From NCBI RefSeq assembly GCF_014117425.1, contig NZ_CP059725.1, forward strand, positions 1,240,001 to 1,304,000: a DNA stretch of 64,000 bases, written 5' to 3'. The notes beneath the pieces are model-generated. The model was not told where the DNA came from. It was given only the letters and a program-made list of their open reading frames with translations, and searched no databases. Below, in pieces: positions 19,710-29,584 of this stretch. Both the position numbers and the translations under genes were made by a program. Each line of letters starts with the position of its first letter. The first letter of the stretch is position 1. Origin of the DNA: Bartonella sp. HY038 (GTDB lineage Bacteria > Pseudomonadota > Alphaproteobacteria > Rhizobiales > Rhizobiaceae).

Positions 19710-20393
19710 ATGCAGCCGAATAATATCCACCCATTTCGTAATCGAGAGCCAATGTTGAATATACCAACCGTAGTGGTTGTATTTGTTGTCATTAATATCG
19801 CAGTATTTATCTGGCAGGATTATATTTTGGATTGGAATGAGCAAAATTATTTCATTGTTCGCTTCGCATTTATTCCATTAGTCTTTGGTAGTGAACAGAC
19901 ATTAGAGGTTTTATTAACTCCGGTTACTTCTTCTTTTCTACATGCAAGCTGGAGCCATCTTGGCATGAATATGTTATTTATGGTGGTTTTTGGCTCGCCG
20001 CTTGCGCGGCGCATGGGGGTAGGTGGATTTATAGTGTTTTGGATATTTACATCCGCGGCAGGTGCGCTTTTTTACTACGTATTAAATACGGATAGCCCAA
20101 TTCCTGTTGTGGGAGCATCGGGTGTGGTATCAGCTATGCTTGGCGCTATTGCGCGATTTGGTTACGGTCGTTCTTTCTTTCATCCATCACTTTATGGGGA
20201 TGTACTGCCAATACGTATTGCTATACGTTCACGCGATATTGTCACAATTATGGGGTTTTGGTTAGCAAGCAATTTACTTTATGGTGTCACTGCAAGTTGG
20301 GGTGGTGGTGCTATTGCTTGGCAGGCTCACATTGGTGGACTTCTTGCCGGTTTTTTAGCTATTGGTCTTTTTATTCCACCAAGGAAAAAATAG
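19710..20393 (+). CDS. Rhomboid family intramembrane serine protease
   Basis: A 227-residue protein with six membrane segments. The catalytic dyad is visible: Ser137 in GASG and His207 in the segment WQAHIGGLLAG. The HLGMNM motif in the second helix and the family GxxxG-type helix packing are also present. Rhomboids cut transmembrane segments within the membrane; the substrate is unknown. The ATG at 19710 is preceded by AAGAATAAG, a weak ribosome site. Confidence 0.94.
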   Translation: MQPNNIHPFRNREPMLNIPTVVVVFVVINIAVFIWQDYILDWNEQNYFIVRFAFIPLVFGSEQTLEVLLTPVTSSFLHASWSHLGMNMLFMVVFGSPLARRMGVGGFIVFWIFTSAAGALFYYVLNTDSPIPVVGASGVVSAMLGAIARFGYGRSFFHPSLYGDVLPIRIAIRSRDIVTIMGFWLASNLLYGVTASWGGGAIAWQAHIGGLLAGFLAIGLFIPPRKK

Positions 20394-20928
20394 TCAAAAG
20401 TAAATAGTGTTCGAGATAACTGGAGTCTATTGAGGCATTTTAATTGCTACCAATGGTGCCTTGAAAAGTTGTTGGCTTTAACTCAATCTATATCGTTTAA
20501 CAATTCACCTTTGCATGTCTGAGGTTGTGAATTTGAATAAAATCGCACGAAAGCAGCTTTTTAATAAGTTGTTGTTAAGTTGGTCAGTGATGTTGGCGGT
20601 GTTGCAAAAATGCAATTATTAAAAATAGAGTATTTCTAAATGCTGTTATATCATGAATTTCTATACATGCGTATATTTACACAACTTCACTAGACAGTTA
20701 TATGAATAAAATATGACAAGCATACTCCGTATTAATTTTTATCAAGATTAGCATTTCTGTAATGTGAAAAATTGATGCAAATATTAGATCATTGGGTTAA
20801 TTTTAAGAGTGGGGCTTGATTAACATTGTGGTATTAAATTTGTATTTAATACAGTGTTGCTAGGCAATCAGAGTATTAGTTTGTAGTCTGTGTACATAAT
20901 AATCGGTTTTTAAAAGTAGGGATCAACC
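20394..20928. other. Porin upstream region
   Basis: 535 AT-rich bases before the porin. It contains a perfect 22-base palindrome at 20831-20852. No gene recognised; a long regulatory region is common for major porins. Confidence 0.5.
20831..20852 (+). promoter_or_regulatory. Palindrome upstream of the porin gene
   Basis: GTATTAAAT (20831-20839) and ATTTAATAC (20844-20852) are perfect inverted repeats around TTGT, ending 76 bases before the porin ATG. It could be an operator for a dimeric regulator or a hairpin in the leader mRNA. Confidence 0.5.
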
Positions 20929-22062
20929 ATGAAAACTTCAAAGTTCTTTTTAGCGCTTTTAGCTGCTGGGGCAAGCTTGGGATTTACACAATATAATGCG
21001 TCTGCAGCAGATGCGGTAACTTTAGAAGCAGAGCCAGTTGAGTATGTGCGAGTTTGTGATACTTATGGTCAGGGTTATTTCTATATCCCCGGTACTGAAA
21101 CCTGCATGAGCATTGGTGGTATGGTATTTGGTACTGTCTATGGTGGCGCAGATGTATATACTCGTACTTTGAATGACCGTGATCCTAAAAAGTGGCGTTA
21201 TTCAACTCGTGCAGAACTTGATTTTTCTACAGCTACTGATACTGAGTTAGGTACTTTGCGCACCTTTATCCGTTTGCGTGGTGAGTGGGCCGATGGCGAG
21301 CAGGTTGAAGCTGGTAGTTTACGCTTTGGCTACATTGATCTTGGTGGTTTGCGTGTAGGTCTTGATGAATCTGCAATTAATACTTTCTTTGGTTATTATG
21401 GCGATTTCATCAATGATGATGTGGTGCTTGGCGGCGGATACAGAACTAATCTTATCAGCTATACCTATGCAGCTGATAATGGTTTCTCAGCTTTAATTTC
21501 TCTTGAACAGGGAAATACTGAGGATAATGACTATAATGGTCAAATTACTGATTATACACCTCATGTTGTTCTTGCAGCTAAATATGAGCAGGCTTGGGGC
21601 TCATTAACTGGTGCCGCTGCTTATGATTCTGTTAATGAAACTTGGATTGGTAAGGCCAAAGTTAGCGTCAATATTACTGATAAATTTAACATTTGGGGTA
21701 TGGCCGCTTATAAGGATTTAAAAGATACTTATTTTGGTGATATTGATGATGAAAATTCAATCATCACCGATCGTAATATTCGCGGTGTTCGCGCCGTTAA
21801 TAGCTTCTATGCTACTTGGGGCGGTAAATGGGTTGGCTGGGTAGGTGCATCCTACGGGTTTACTGAAAAGGCAACAGGAAATCTTCAGCTTGCTTATGAG
21901 GGAGCTGGTAATTTTTACGGTGCTGCTAACGTTAATTATGAACTCGTATCAGGTTTAACGCTTATTCCTGAAGTTAATTATCGCAAATGGAATGATAGCA
22001 AGTCAGAGTTGAAGGGTAAGGATGCGTTTGGCGGTGCCTTACGTTTACAGCGTGATTTTTAA
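20929..22062 (+). CDS. Outer-membrane porin, Omp2 family
   Basis: A 377-residue porin with a signal peptide ending near ASAAD (about residue 28). The N-terminal plug-like segment carries Cys43 and Cys59 in the arrangement VRVCDTYGQGY and PGTETCMSIGG, a hallmark of alphaproteobacterial Omp2a/Omp2b porins. The remainder consists of alternating beta strands and ends in aromatic Phe, needed for outer-membrane assembly. It should form trimers for small-solute uptake. A strong terminator follows directly. Confidence 0.94.
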   Translation: MKTSKFFLALLAAGASLGFTQYNASAADAVTLEAEPVEYVRVCDTYGQGYFYIPGTETCMSIGGMVFGTVYGGADVYTRTLNDRDPKKWRYSTRAELDFSTATDTELGTLRTFIRLRGEWADGEQVEAGSLRFGYIDLGGLRVGLDESAINTFFGYYGDFINDDVVLGGGYRTNLISYTYAADNGFSALISLEQGNTEDNDYNGQITDYTPHVVLAAKYEQAWGSLTGAAAYDSVNETWIGKAKVSVNITDKFNIWGMAAYKDLKDTYFGDIDDENSIITDRNIRGVRAVNSFYATWGGKWVGWVGASYGFTEKATGNLQLAYEGAGNFYGAANVNYELVSGLTLIPEVNYRKWNDSKSELKGKDAFGGALRLQRDF

Positions 22063-22085
22063 TCCGTTTATTCTTTAAATGTATT

Positions 22086-22115
22086 AAAGGCTCAGCTTTG
22101 CTGGGCCTTTTTTTT
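22086..22115 (+). terminator. Porin terminator
   Basis: AAAGGCTCAGC pairs with GCTGGGCCTTT (one G-U) around a three-base loop and is followed by a run of T. It is a textbook Rho-independent terminator, 24 bases past the porin stop. Confidence 0.92.
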
Positions 22116-22263
22116 GATCATTTAATCTGTCTACTCAAAGCTAGCTGAATGTTATATTTTAAACATTATAAAACCTTAAAAATGTTAGTTTTTGATTTTA
22201 TAAAGGCCATATTTGTTGAGTTTATATTGTATTCTATTTGAGTGCTTCAAGGTGTCGAGTTTT

Positions 22264-22845
22264 ATGAAAAAAATAATCGTATTTCTATCCATTCTTCTCA
22301 TAGGCCCGTTAATTGCGTCATTGGTAATAGTCATAATAGGTTTGCGTGATCACAAGGGAAAGGCTGATATAGGCGTGGTCCTTGGTACTGCAATTTTTGC
22401 TGATGGCACCTTGTCTTCTTATCTAAAAGGTCGCCTTGATGAGACTGTAAAGCTGTATCAACAAGAATATTTTCCGTTAATTGTTGTCAGCGGTGGTGAA
22501 AATGAGTTTGGATTGTCTGAAACAAAAATTATGAAAGACTATCTTATTGAACAAGGTATTCCAACCAATGCCATTATCGAAGACGCTGAAGGTATTAATA
22601 CTGCAGCCACAGCAAAAAATATGGTGGCGATAATGCAAAAGAGTTCAGCCCAAAGTGCATTTATTATTACCCAATTTTTTCATGTTCCTCGTACTCGTTT
22701 GGCTTTTGCCTGCAATGGTATTTCCCCCGTTTATTATGCGCCAAGTCGGCAATGGAATATGAGGGATCTCTATTCTGTTTTGCGCGAAGTGCCTGCGAAT
22801 GTCACTTATTGGTGGAATTGTTCAAAACATTCCAACAAAGGGTAA
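22264..22845 (+). CDS. YdcF/SanA-like DUF218 membrane protein
   Basis: A 193-residue protein with one N-terminal membrane segment (about residues 2-24) and a DUF218 domain: DIGVVLGTAIFADGTLSSYL, then PLIVVSGGENEFGLSET, NTAATAKNM and the segment IITQFFHVPRTRLAF. Relatives (SanA, YdcF, ElyC) act in envelope or vancomycin barrier functions, with unproved biochemistry. The start at 22264 is chosen because AAGG precedes it by 11 bases and the membrane segment begins at once; an upstream in-frame ATG exists at 22213. Confidence 0.85.
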   Translation: MKKIIVFLSILLIGPLIASLVIVIIGLRDHKGKADIGVVLGTAIFADGTLSSYLKGRLDETVKLYQQEYFPLIVVSGGENEFGLSETKIMKDYLIEQGIPTNAIIEDAEGINTAATAKNMVAIMQKSSAQSAFIITQFFHVPRTRLAFACNGISPVYYAPSRQWNMRDLYSVLREVPANVTYWWNCSKHSNKG

Positions 22846-23133
22846 TCCGGTTCTATTGTCGTGCTAGCTCGCAAGCATTACTTGTTTTTTATCATTTCTA
22901 TTTCTAATAGATCGGATATTTCTAAGGTCACTGTGTAATTATGCCACATCGGAAAATCTTGTGTCTTATTCTAAATATGGTAAAAGGACAAAACTTTATA
23001 AGTTTTCCAAATTACATTCTAAATTGCGACGCAGTTAGTTGAAAATTCATGCGGTCATGATCTTAGATAATAATGTTTAGCTTGATGATGAAATATGCAG
23101 CTTAAATGCTGGTAATGCGAGAAATAGAGTCTT

Positions 23134-24675
23134 ATGAAAACCATTTTTTCTTGTAATCATAAACAGATCGGTACCAATTATCTGGTTTTTGCCATTATTG
23201 CTGGTATTATCGGTGTTTTGCTCTCGGTTGTTATGCGATTGGAGCTCAATGAGCCAGGGATTCAGTATTTTCATGGTCTAGCTAGCTTATTATATGGTTA
23301 TGAGGGAATCTCAGCTGTTGAGAAAGGGCGTGAAATGTTTACGCTTTTTTCATCTGCTCATGCCCTTATCATGATTTTTTTCATGGTTGTACCAGCTTTA
23401 TTTGGTGGTTTTGCTAATTGGCTGCTGCCAATGATGATTGGTTGCGAAAATATGCTATTTCCGCGCTTGAACCGCTTTGCTTTCTTATTATTATTTCCTG
23501 CAATGGCTTTGTTGGTTGGTAGCTTATTGTGGGTTTCTTCTGCGCAGACTGCATGTCTATTAATGATAGCAATGATTCATCTTGCTGCGCTTTCCGCAAT
23601 ATTGACTGCTGCTAATTTTATCGCAACTATATTGGTGGCGCGCGCCCCTGGTATGGGGTTTAAATATTTACCAATTTTTGTCTGGTCAGTTTTGGTTTCA
23701 TCTTTTTTAATGATTATTTGCATGCCGACTATGACTGCTGCATTAAGTTCTTTACTTTATCATTTTGGTTTTGATAATTTTAGCATGCATGCGGTTGATG
23801 GTAAAAATCTACAGGTTATGTTGTGGTTCTATTCGCATCCTGAAATTTTTGTACTGATTTTACCTGCGTTCGGCATTATTAGTGAAGTTGTTGCTACTTT
23901 CGCAAATCGCCCACTTGTTGGACGGTCTTATGTTGTTTCGGCCATGGTCTTTATCGGTGCGGCGGGTTTCTTAATTTGGGCGCAAAATCTTTTTTCTGCA
24001 GCCAATCTTGGCGACATGAAGGGGTATTTTTTTGTAGCTTTACCAATTATAGCTATTCCTGCTTTTGTGATAATCGGTTCTTGGCTTGCAACAATTGTAA
24101 GTGGGCACATTCAATATAAAACGCCTATGCTTTGGGCTTTGGGTTTTATTTTAATGTTTGTTATTGGTAGTTTTTCAGCTATTCACTTGGCACTAAACAG
24201 CCCTGTGAGTAACGGCAATCCAGCATTCGTCAGCCATTTCCATTATATTTTGTCACTTGGTGCAGTCTTTGCAATTTTCGCAGCATGGTATTTTTGGTTT
24301 CCCAAAATTTCGGGTTATGAGTTACGCGAACTTACCGGTAAACTACATTTTTCAATTATGTTTATTGCGGTTAATATGATTTTTCTTCCGCAACATTTTC
24401 AAGGTTTTGAATATGTTAATGGTAGTGTTGCTTTGTGGATTGAAAATAATATTGGTTGGAATAAGATTATAACGTTAGGTGCAATGATAGGCGCTCTTTC
24501 ACTTGTTGTTTTTTTATATGGCATTTGTGAAGCGTTTTGGCGTAAAATAGCCGTAGCAAGCAATCCTTGGGGTGAGGGGGCAACGACACTAGAATGGTCC
24601 TTGCCTTCGCCTGCTCCAATTGTTCAATGGCAAGCTATCCCTGTTTTTGATAAAAAAAAAGCTGCAAGTTTTTAA
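23134..24675 (+). CDS. ctaD: Cytochrome c oxidase subunit I homologue lacking the CuB site
   Basis: A 513-residue, 12-helix heme-copper oxidase subunit I homologue, uninterrupted from NHKQIGTNYLVFA to the usual end NPWGEGATTLEWSLPSP. Kept: His76 (heme a), His368 and His370 (heme a3 and a), Lys329 of the K-channel, Glu237, and His235, one CuB ligand. Lost: the CuB pair His-His is Gln284-Asn285, the cross-linked Tyr is Phe239, the D-channel Asp is Asn106, the Mg-site His-Asp is Asn360-Gly361, and the Arg pair after the QHF motif is absent. By what is known of the family it should bind two hemes but no CuB and should not reduce oxygen to water. No subunit II or III gene is adjacent. A protein of unknown new role, or an early pseudogene, are the options. 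Confidence 0.9.
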   Translation: MKTIFSCNHKQIGTNYLVFAIIAGIIGVLLSVVMRLELNEPGIQYFHGLASLLYGYEGISAVEKGREMFTLFSSAHALIMIFFMVVPALFGGFANWLLPMMIGCENMLFPRLNRFAFLLLFPAMALLVGSLLWVSSAQTACLLMIAMIHLAALSAILTAANFIATILVARAPGMGFKYLPIFVWSVLVSSFLMIICMPTMTAALSSLLYHFGFDNFSMHAVDGKNLQVMLWFYSHPEIFVLILPAFGIISEVVATFANRPLVGRSYVVSAMVFIGAAGFLIWAQNLFSAANLGDMKGYFFVALPIIAIPAFVIIGSWLATIVSGHIQYKTPMLWALGFILMFVIGSFSAIHLALNSPVSNGNPAFVSHFHYILSLGAVFAIFAAWYFWFPKISGYELRELTGKLHFSIMFIAVNMIFLPQHFQGFEYVNGSVALWIENNIGWNKIITLGAMIGALSLVVFLYGICEAFWRKIAVASNPWGEGATTLEWSLPSPAPIVQWQAIPVFDKKKAASF

Positions 24676-24878
24676 GGGTGGCCTTTAATTTACGTGAAGG
24701 TCATCCCATTATGTATTTAACTATATAATTTATAGTTTTTGATAAATAAGCTGCAATTGGTCGTTAAATTGCCTGCAAAAGATGTTTAATGGTTTTTCCT
24801 GTCTAAATTACTATAAAATATTTTGTAATTCTGATTTATGATTAATGTGATGCAAATTGTCGATAATTATGAGATGAT

Positions 24879-25895
24879 ATGGTATCAATTTTTAATCTAC
24901 TGCTGCAAAGTTTAACTAATTTGAGCAAATGCTCGATGGGTACGTTAATGTCAATACCTAATCAAATCAATCAAACACCTGAAATGGCTTATATTTCCAT
25001 GGCGGAAAGCCGCGATTATATCACGTTGTTAAAACTTCGCGTTATGTCGTTGGTGGTTTTTACTGCCTTTGTAGGCCTTGTGGTTGCACCTGGAACAATT
25101 AATCCTATTTTGGGGTTTCTTGCTATTTTATGTATTGCTGTCGGTGGTGGTGCGTCGGGTGCGTTAAATATGTGGTACGATTCTGATATTGATGCTGTGA
25201 TGAAGCGTACTCAATCTCGACCTATTCCATCGGGTAAAATAAGCCGCAACCAAGTATTGATATTTGGTTTGGTTTTGGCTGCTTTTTCTGTTGGCGTGAT
25301 GGGTGTTTTTATTAATTGGTTTTCAGCGCTATTTTTGGCCTTTACAATTTTTTTCTATGCGGTCATTTATACGATTTGGCTAAAGCGTTCAACTCCGCAA
25401 AATATCGTTATAGGTGGAGCATCTGGTGCTTTTCCCCCAATGATTGGTTGGGCTGCGGTTACAGGTACAATTAGTCTTGATAGTATTGTTTTATTTTTAA
25501 TTATTTTTATGTGGACACCACCGCATTTTTGGGCTCTTTCCTTGTTTAGTACAACAGATTATGAAGCTGCGCATATTCCGATGATGCCAAATGTTAAGGG
25601 CGAGCGTTCGACAAAAAACCAAATTTTGGTATATGCAATTTTAATGGCATTAATCGGCGTTTTGCCTTATGTCTTAGGCTTTGCGGGAATTGTATTTGGT
25701 AGTATTTCTGCTGTTTTGGGGTTTATTTTTATTATTCGTGCCGTTCAGTTATGGAAGACGAGTACACGAGATGAAACTATCCCTGCTGCAAAACGATTAT
25801 TTTTCTTTTCACTATTTTATTTAACCGGTGTTTTTGCTGTTCTTTTGCTTGAAAATCTTGCCATTAAAGCACTTGCAATTTGGGGATATAACTAA
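24879..25895 (+). CDS. ctaB: Protoheme IX farnesyltransferase (heme O synthase)
   Basis: CtaB adds a farnesyl group to heme b, giving heme O, needed for bo3 oxidases and as precursor of heme A. The 338-residue UbiA-type membrane protein has the Asp-rich loop [19 protein letters not shown], the segment [32 protein letters not shown] and the segment [10 protein letters not shown]. The first 35 residues are poorly conserved and the true start may be 24948 (MSIPNQ) or later. It overlaps coxF by one base (TAATG). Its retention next to a CuB-less subunit I suggests heme O is still used, for example by a quinol oxidase elsewhere. Confidence 0.95.
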   Translation: MVSIFNLLLQSLTNLSKCSMGTLMSIPNQINQTPEMAYISMAESRDYITLLKLRVMSLVVFTAFVGLVVAPGTINPILGFLAILCIAVGGGASGALNMWYDSDIDAVMKRTQSRPIPSGKISRNQVLIFGLVLAAFSVGVMGVFINWFSALFLAFTIFFYAVIYTIWLKRSTPQNIVIGGASGAFPPMIGWAAVTGTISLDSIVLFLIIFMWTPPHFWALSLFSTTDYEAAHIPMMPNVKGERSTKNQILVYAILMALIGVLPYVLGFAGIVFGSISAVLGFIFIIRAVQLWKTSTRDETIPAAKRLFFFSLFYLTGVFAVLLLENLAIKALAIWGYN

Positions 25896-26044
25896 TGGTT
25901 AAGTCATCTGATAAACAAGCTTACTTAACCCTTACAAAAGAACAAAAAGCTGCAAGAAAAAGCCGTGCCTTAGGTATAATGGTGGTTGTTTTATTACTAG
26001 CATTATTAATTTACATTGCAACTTATGCAAAATTTGGTGGGTAA
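25895..26044 (+). CDS. coxF: CoxF-like small membrane protein
   Basis: A 49-residue protein starting at the ATG that overlaps the ctaB stop codon. It has a basic N-terminal half (LTKEQKAARKSRALG) and one membrane helix (about residues 27-45, IMVVVLLLALLIYIATY). This size, composition and place match the CoxF protein that follows ctaB in rhizobial aa3 oxidase operons. Its function is not established. In relatives ctaG, ctaE and surf1 follow; here the next gene is ispH. Confidence 0.75.
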   Translation: MVKSSDKQAYLTLTKEQKAARKSRALGIMVVVLLLALLIYIATYAKFGG

Positions 26045-26264
26045 ATTTAGGCTTTCTTTTTTAAGCGTTAATTAAACGCTTAGTCAAAAAATATTTTCGC
26101 TATAATTTTCTGGCTAGATTATATAAGAGTTAGCCGCTATATATGATATTGATATTTTAAAAGCGATGGCTTTGCTAGTTTCAAATATTACTTTGATTGC
26201 CGATGTGTTTTAAGGTTCTGAATAACCTATGCATTTTATTTCTTTGACAGAGGAACAGAATTTT

Positions 26265-27293
26265 ATGGCCACCAAATCCCCCCTAACTATACGCCTGTGC
26301 GGACCGCGTGGATTTTGTGCAGGCGTTGATAGAGCTATTCAGATTGTGGTTGCAGCCTTAAAAAAATATGGCGCGCCTGTGTTTGTACGTCATGAAATAG
26401 TTCATAATGGTTACGTAGTTGAAGGTTTAATTGCTCGCGGTGCGGTGTTTATTGAAGAGCTAGATGAAATTCCAGCAGATCTTCGTGATCGGCCTGTCGT
26501 TTTCTCGGCGCATGGAGTACCAAAGTCAGTACCGGCAGATGCAACGGCTAAAAATCTTTTTTACCTTGATGCTACCTGTCCCTTGGTATCAAAAGTGCAT
26601 AAGCAGGCGATTAGACACCGCAAGCACGGACGACATGTTATTTTGATTGGACATGCTGGGCATCCAGAAGTAATTGGCACCATGGGCCAATTAGATGAAG
26701 GGGCGGTAAGCCTTATTGAAACCATTGAGGATGCGCAAACTTACCAGCCACTTGATCCTGAAAATCTTGGCTTTGTTACGCAAACGACTTTATCGGTTGA
26801 AGATACAGCTGGCATTATTGAGGTGCTCTACCAACGTTTTCCACAAATGCAGGCGGCGGCAGCTGAATCTATTTGCTATGCAACAACCAATCGGCAGGAC
26901 GCTGTTAAAGCAGCTGCACCAGGTAGCGATTTGTTCTTGATTGTTGGAGCTCCCAACTCATCAAATTCACGTCGCCTTGTCGAGGTTGCGGAAAGAGCAG
27001 GGGCTAAAAAATCTATTTTGGTACAACGTGCTTCTGAAATTGATTGGTTGAATTTGGGTTCTTTAGGGGTGGTTAGTTTATCTGCGGGAGCTTCTGCACC
27101 TGAAATCATTGTTTCAGAAATTATAGAAGCTTTTCGTGAGCGCTATGAGATGAGTATTGAGCTTGCTGAAACAACGCAAGAGCTTGAAAATTTCTTAGTA
27201 AATCGTGAATTGCGTGATGTTATTCTAACCAATGATGATATGGCTTTTGTGAATGGCGTAGAAAGTGATTCCGCGCTTAATGAATTAGCCTAA
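26265..27293 (+). CDS. ispH: 4-hydroxy-3-methylbut-2-enyl diphosphate reductase
   Basis: IspH (LytB) is the last enzyme of the non-mevalonate isoprenoid pathway, making IPP and DMAPP with a [4Fe-4S] cluster. The 342 residues show the three cluster cysteines in [10 protein letters not shown] (Cys18), [12 protein letters not shown] and the segment ICYATTNRQ, plus the conserved FSAHGVP and IGHAGHPEV. The start is set at 26265 because GAGGA lies ten bases before it; an ATG at 26229 would add 12 unrelated residues. The gene is followed by thrB and rnhA as in Brucella. Confidence 0.97.
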   Translation: MATKSPLTIRLCGPRGFCAGVDRAIQIVVAALKKYGAPVFVRHEIVHNGYVVEGLIARGAVFIEELDEIPADLRDRPVVFSAHGVPKSVPADATAKNLFYLDATCPLVSKVHKQAIRHRKHGRHVILIGHAGHPEVIGTMGQLDEGAVSLIETIEDAQTYQPLDPENLGFVTQTTLSVEDTAGIIEVLYQRFPQMQAAAAESICYATTNRQDAVKAAAPGSDLFLIVGAPNSSNSRRLVEVAERAGAKKSILVQRASEIDWLNLGSLGVVSLSAGASAPEIIVSEIIEAFRERYEMSIELAETTQELENFLVNRELRDVILTNDDMAFVNGVESDSALNELA

Positions 27294-27311
27294 CAAGAAA
27301 GGTAATCGGCA

Positions 27312-28280
27312 ATGGCTGTTTATACCGATATTAGTGAAGAGCAGCTTGCAGGCTTTTTAAACGAATATGACGTTGGAACGCTTCTTTCATATAAGGGCAT
27401 TGCTGAAGGCGTTGAAAATTCTAATTTCTTGTTACGCACAAAAGCTGGTAACTTTATTCTTACTATTTATGAAAAGCGCGTAGATGAGCGTGATTTGCCG
27501 TTTTTTCTGGGGCTAACACAACATCTTGCGCAAAAAGGCATTCTCTGCCCACAACCTATCCTTCGTAAAGATGGCGAGATGGTAAGTCGATTAGCTGGAA
27601 AACCAGCCGCGCTTATTAGTTTTCTTGAGGGGATGTGGGTTAGGAAGCCTACAGCTTTTCATTGTGGTAAAGTGGGAGCCGCTCTTGCTAATTTACATGT
27701 AGCGGGCTCTGATTTTCCCATTAAACGAAAAAATAGCCTTTCAATCGATGGTTGGCATCAATTGTGGAGTGATGTGCGTTATCGCGCAAATGATATGGCT
27801 CCAGATCTTGAAAAAGAAATAGATAATGAATTAGTTTTTCTTGAAAAAAATTGGCCTAGTGATTTACCATCTGGCGTGATTCACGCTGATTTATTTAATG
27901 ATAATGTGTTTTTCCTTGATGGTGATTTATCCGGCATAATTGATTTTTATTTTGCTTGTAATGATGCCTTCGCCTATGATTTGGCCATTTGCTTAAATGC
28001 ATGGTGCTTTGAAGCGGATTTATCGTATAATTTGACCAAGGGGAGTGCCCTTCTATCTCATTATGCTACGCAGCGTCAGCTTTCTGATCGTGAGCGAGAT
28101 TTATTGCCTATTTTAGCACGCGGTGCCGCATTGCGCTTCTTTTTAACTCGCGCCTATGATTGGTTCTTTATTGATGATAGCGGACTTGTGGTTAAAAAAA
28201 ATCCAATCGAATATTTGCGTAAACTACGCTTTTTTAGACAAATAGTGCGTAGTAGCGAGCTTGGCCTACCCAACAGTTGA
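27312..28280 (+). CDS. thrB: Homoserine kinase (type II, ThrB)
   Basis: Phosphorylates homoserine for threonine synthesis. The 322-residue protein has the aminoglycoside-phosphotransferase fold typical of alphaproteobacterial ThrB: the segment [14 protein letters not shown] near residue 28, the catalytic loop [14 protein letters not shown] and the metal-binding [16 protein letters not shown] precedes the ATG. It is 18 bases after ispH and 16 before rnhA, so the three genes are probably one transcript. Confidence 0.95.
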   Translation: MAVYTDISEEQLAGFLNEYDVGTLLSYKGIAEGVENSNFLLRTKAGNFILTIYEKRVDERDLPFFLGLTQHLAQKGILCPQPILRKDGEMVSRLAGKPAALISFLEGMWVRKPTAFHCGKVGAALANLHVAGSDFPIKRKNSLSIDGWHQLWSDVRYRANDMAPDLEKEIDNELVFLEKNWPSDLPSGVIHADLFNDNVFFLDGDLSGIIDFYFACNDAFAYDLAICLNAWCFEADLSYNLTKGSALLSHYATQRQLSDRERDLLPILARGAALRFFLTRAYDWFFIDDSGLVVKKNPIEYLRKLRFFRQIVRSSELGLPNS

Positions 28281-28296
28281 TAGCTGACAATAATAG

Positions 28297-28740
28297 ATGA
28301 TGAAACAGATAGTAATTTATACTGATGGCGCGTGTTCCGGTAATCCTGGCCCTGGTGGTTGGGGTGCGCTTTTGCAATATAATGGTCATGAGCGCGAATT
28401 ATTTGGCGGTGAAAAAGATACCACTAATAATCGTATGGAAATTATGGCAGCTGTTGAAGGGTTAAATGCGCTGAAAGAACCATGTAAAGTCGATCTGTAT
28501 ACTGATTCAGTTTATGTACGTGATGGCATTTCAAAATGGATTGAAGGTTGGAAGCGTAATGGTTGGCAAACGGCAGCCAAAAAGCCGGTTAAAAATATGG
28601 ATCTTTGGCAAGCACTTGACGAGGCTCGTAAACGCCATGATGTTGTTTGGCATTGGGTTAAAGGACATGCTGGACATACAGAAAATGAGCGTGTTGATAG
28701 TTTAGCGCGTAAGGGCGTTGCCGAAATTAAAGCTGGATAG
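28297..28740 (+). CDS. rnhA: Ribonuclease HI
   Basis: Degrades the RNA strand of RNA-DNA hybrids. The 147-residue protein has the four-residue active site in order: [33 protein letters not shown] and a final Asp in the ERVDSLAR segment, with the basic handle [14 protein letters not shown]. Two ATG codons in tandem (28297 and 28300) are possible starts. Confidence 0.97.
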   Translation: MMKQIVIYTDGACSGNPGPGGWGALLQYNGHERELFGGEKDTTNNRMEIMAAVEGLNALKEPCKVDLYTDSVYVRDGISKWIEGWKRNGWQTAAKKPVKNMDLWQALDEARKRHDVVWHWVKGHAGHTENERVDSLARKGVAEIKAG

Positions 28741-28822
28741 TGTTAATGAAATAGGCAATTTGGGTTTTAGAGCAATATTATTAAGGGAGATGTTGCTTTT
28801 TAAACTGCCTATCCATTATAGA

Positions 28823-29584
28823 TTATGCTTTTTTAGGGCGCCATTTTATCAATTTGTTTTCTATGATGTCGAGAAGCATATCGATAACAAGAACGAAAAC
28901 ACCAAGAATAATAATTCCAGCAAATACACCTACCGCATCAAAATTGCCTTCAGATTGAGCGATTAAATAGCCTAATCCTGCCGATGATCCTAGGTATTCA
29001 CCAATGATTGCACCAACAACGGCAAAGCCTACCGAAGTGCGAAGAGATGAAAGAATCCAACTCGCCGCAGCTGGAAAATAGACGTGGCGCAATAACTCTA
29101 AACGGTTTGCTCCTAATATTTTTGCATTTGCCAATACAATATTATTTACTTCGCGTACACCTTGCATCGCGTTAAAAAAGGTTATGAAAAACACCAAGGT
29201 AACGGCAAGCGCAACTTTTGACCATAGGCCCAAGCCGAGCCATAAAACAAAAATAGGTGCTAATACAACGCGGGGTATTGCATTCAAGGCTTTAATAAAT
29301 GGGTCTAAAATGCGTGCGGCATTATTGCTTAATCCAAGCCAAACACCTGCAGCAACACCTAAACCTGTACCGATTAAATAGCCTAAAACTGTTTCGGTCA
29401 AAGTGATTGAAACATGTTTATAAAAATCTGTATCAGTTAACCAATTGACTATTTGTTTTAAAACATCTTGAGGGGCAGGGAAAAAGAAAATATCTATAAA
29501 GCCTAACGCTATACCCAGCTCCCAGCCACCAATGATGACAATGACAATGGTTAACTGAATAAGTCGTTCAGTCATGACGTTCAT
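28823..29584 (-). CDS. ABC importer permease, NitT/TauT family
   Basis: A 253-residue permease with about six membrane segments and the EAA-type loop with the segment NAKILGANRLELLRHVYFPA. The N-terminal GGWELGIALGFI and the central LNAIPRVVLAPIFVLWLG are typical of SsuC/TauC/nitrate-type permeases. It overlaps the ATP-binding gene by 17 bases and is the last gene of a three-gene importer operon. Substrate unknown: sulfonates, nitrate, pyrimidines and aromatic acids are all served by this family. Confidence 0.93.
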   Translation of the reverse strand: MNVMTERLIQLTIVIVIIGGWELGIALGFIDIFFFPAPQDVLKQIVNWLTDTDFYKHVSITLTETVLGYLIGTGLGVAAGVWLGLSNNAARILDPFIKALNAIPRVVLAPIFVLWLGLGLWSKVALAVTLVFFITFFNAMQGVREVNNIVLANAKILGANRLELLRHVYFPAAASWILSSLRTSVGFAVVGAIIGEYLGSSAGLGYLIAQSEGNFDAVGVFAGIIILGVFVLVIDMLLDIIENKLIKWRPKKA

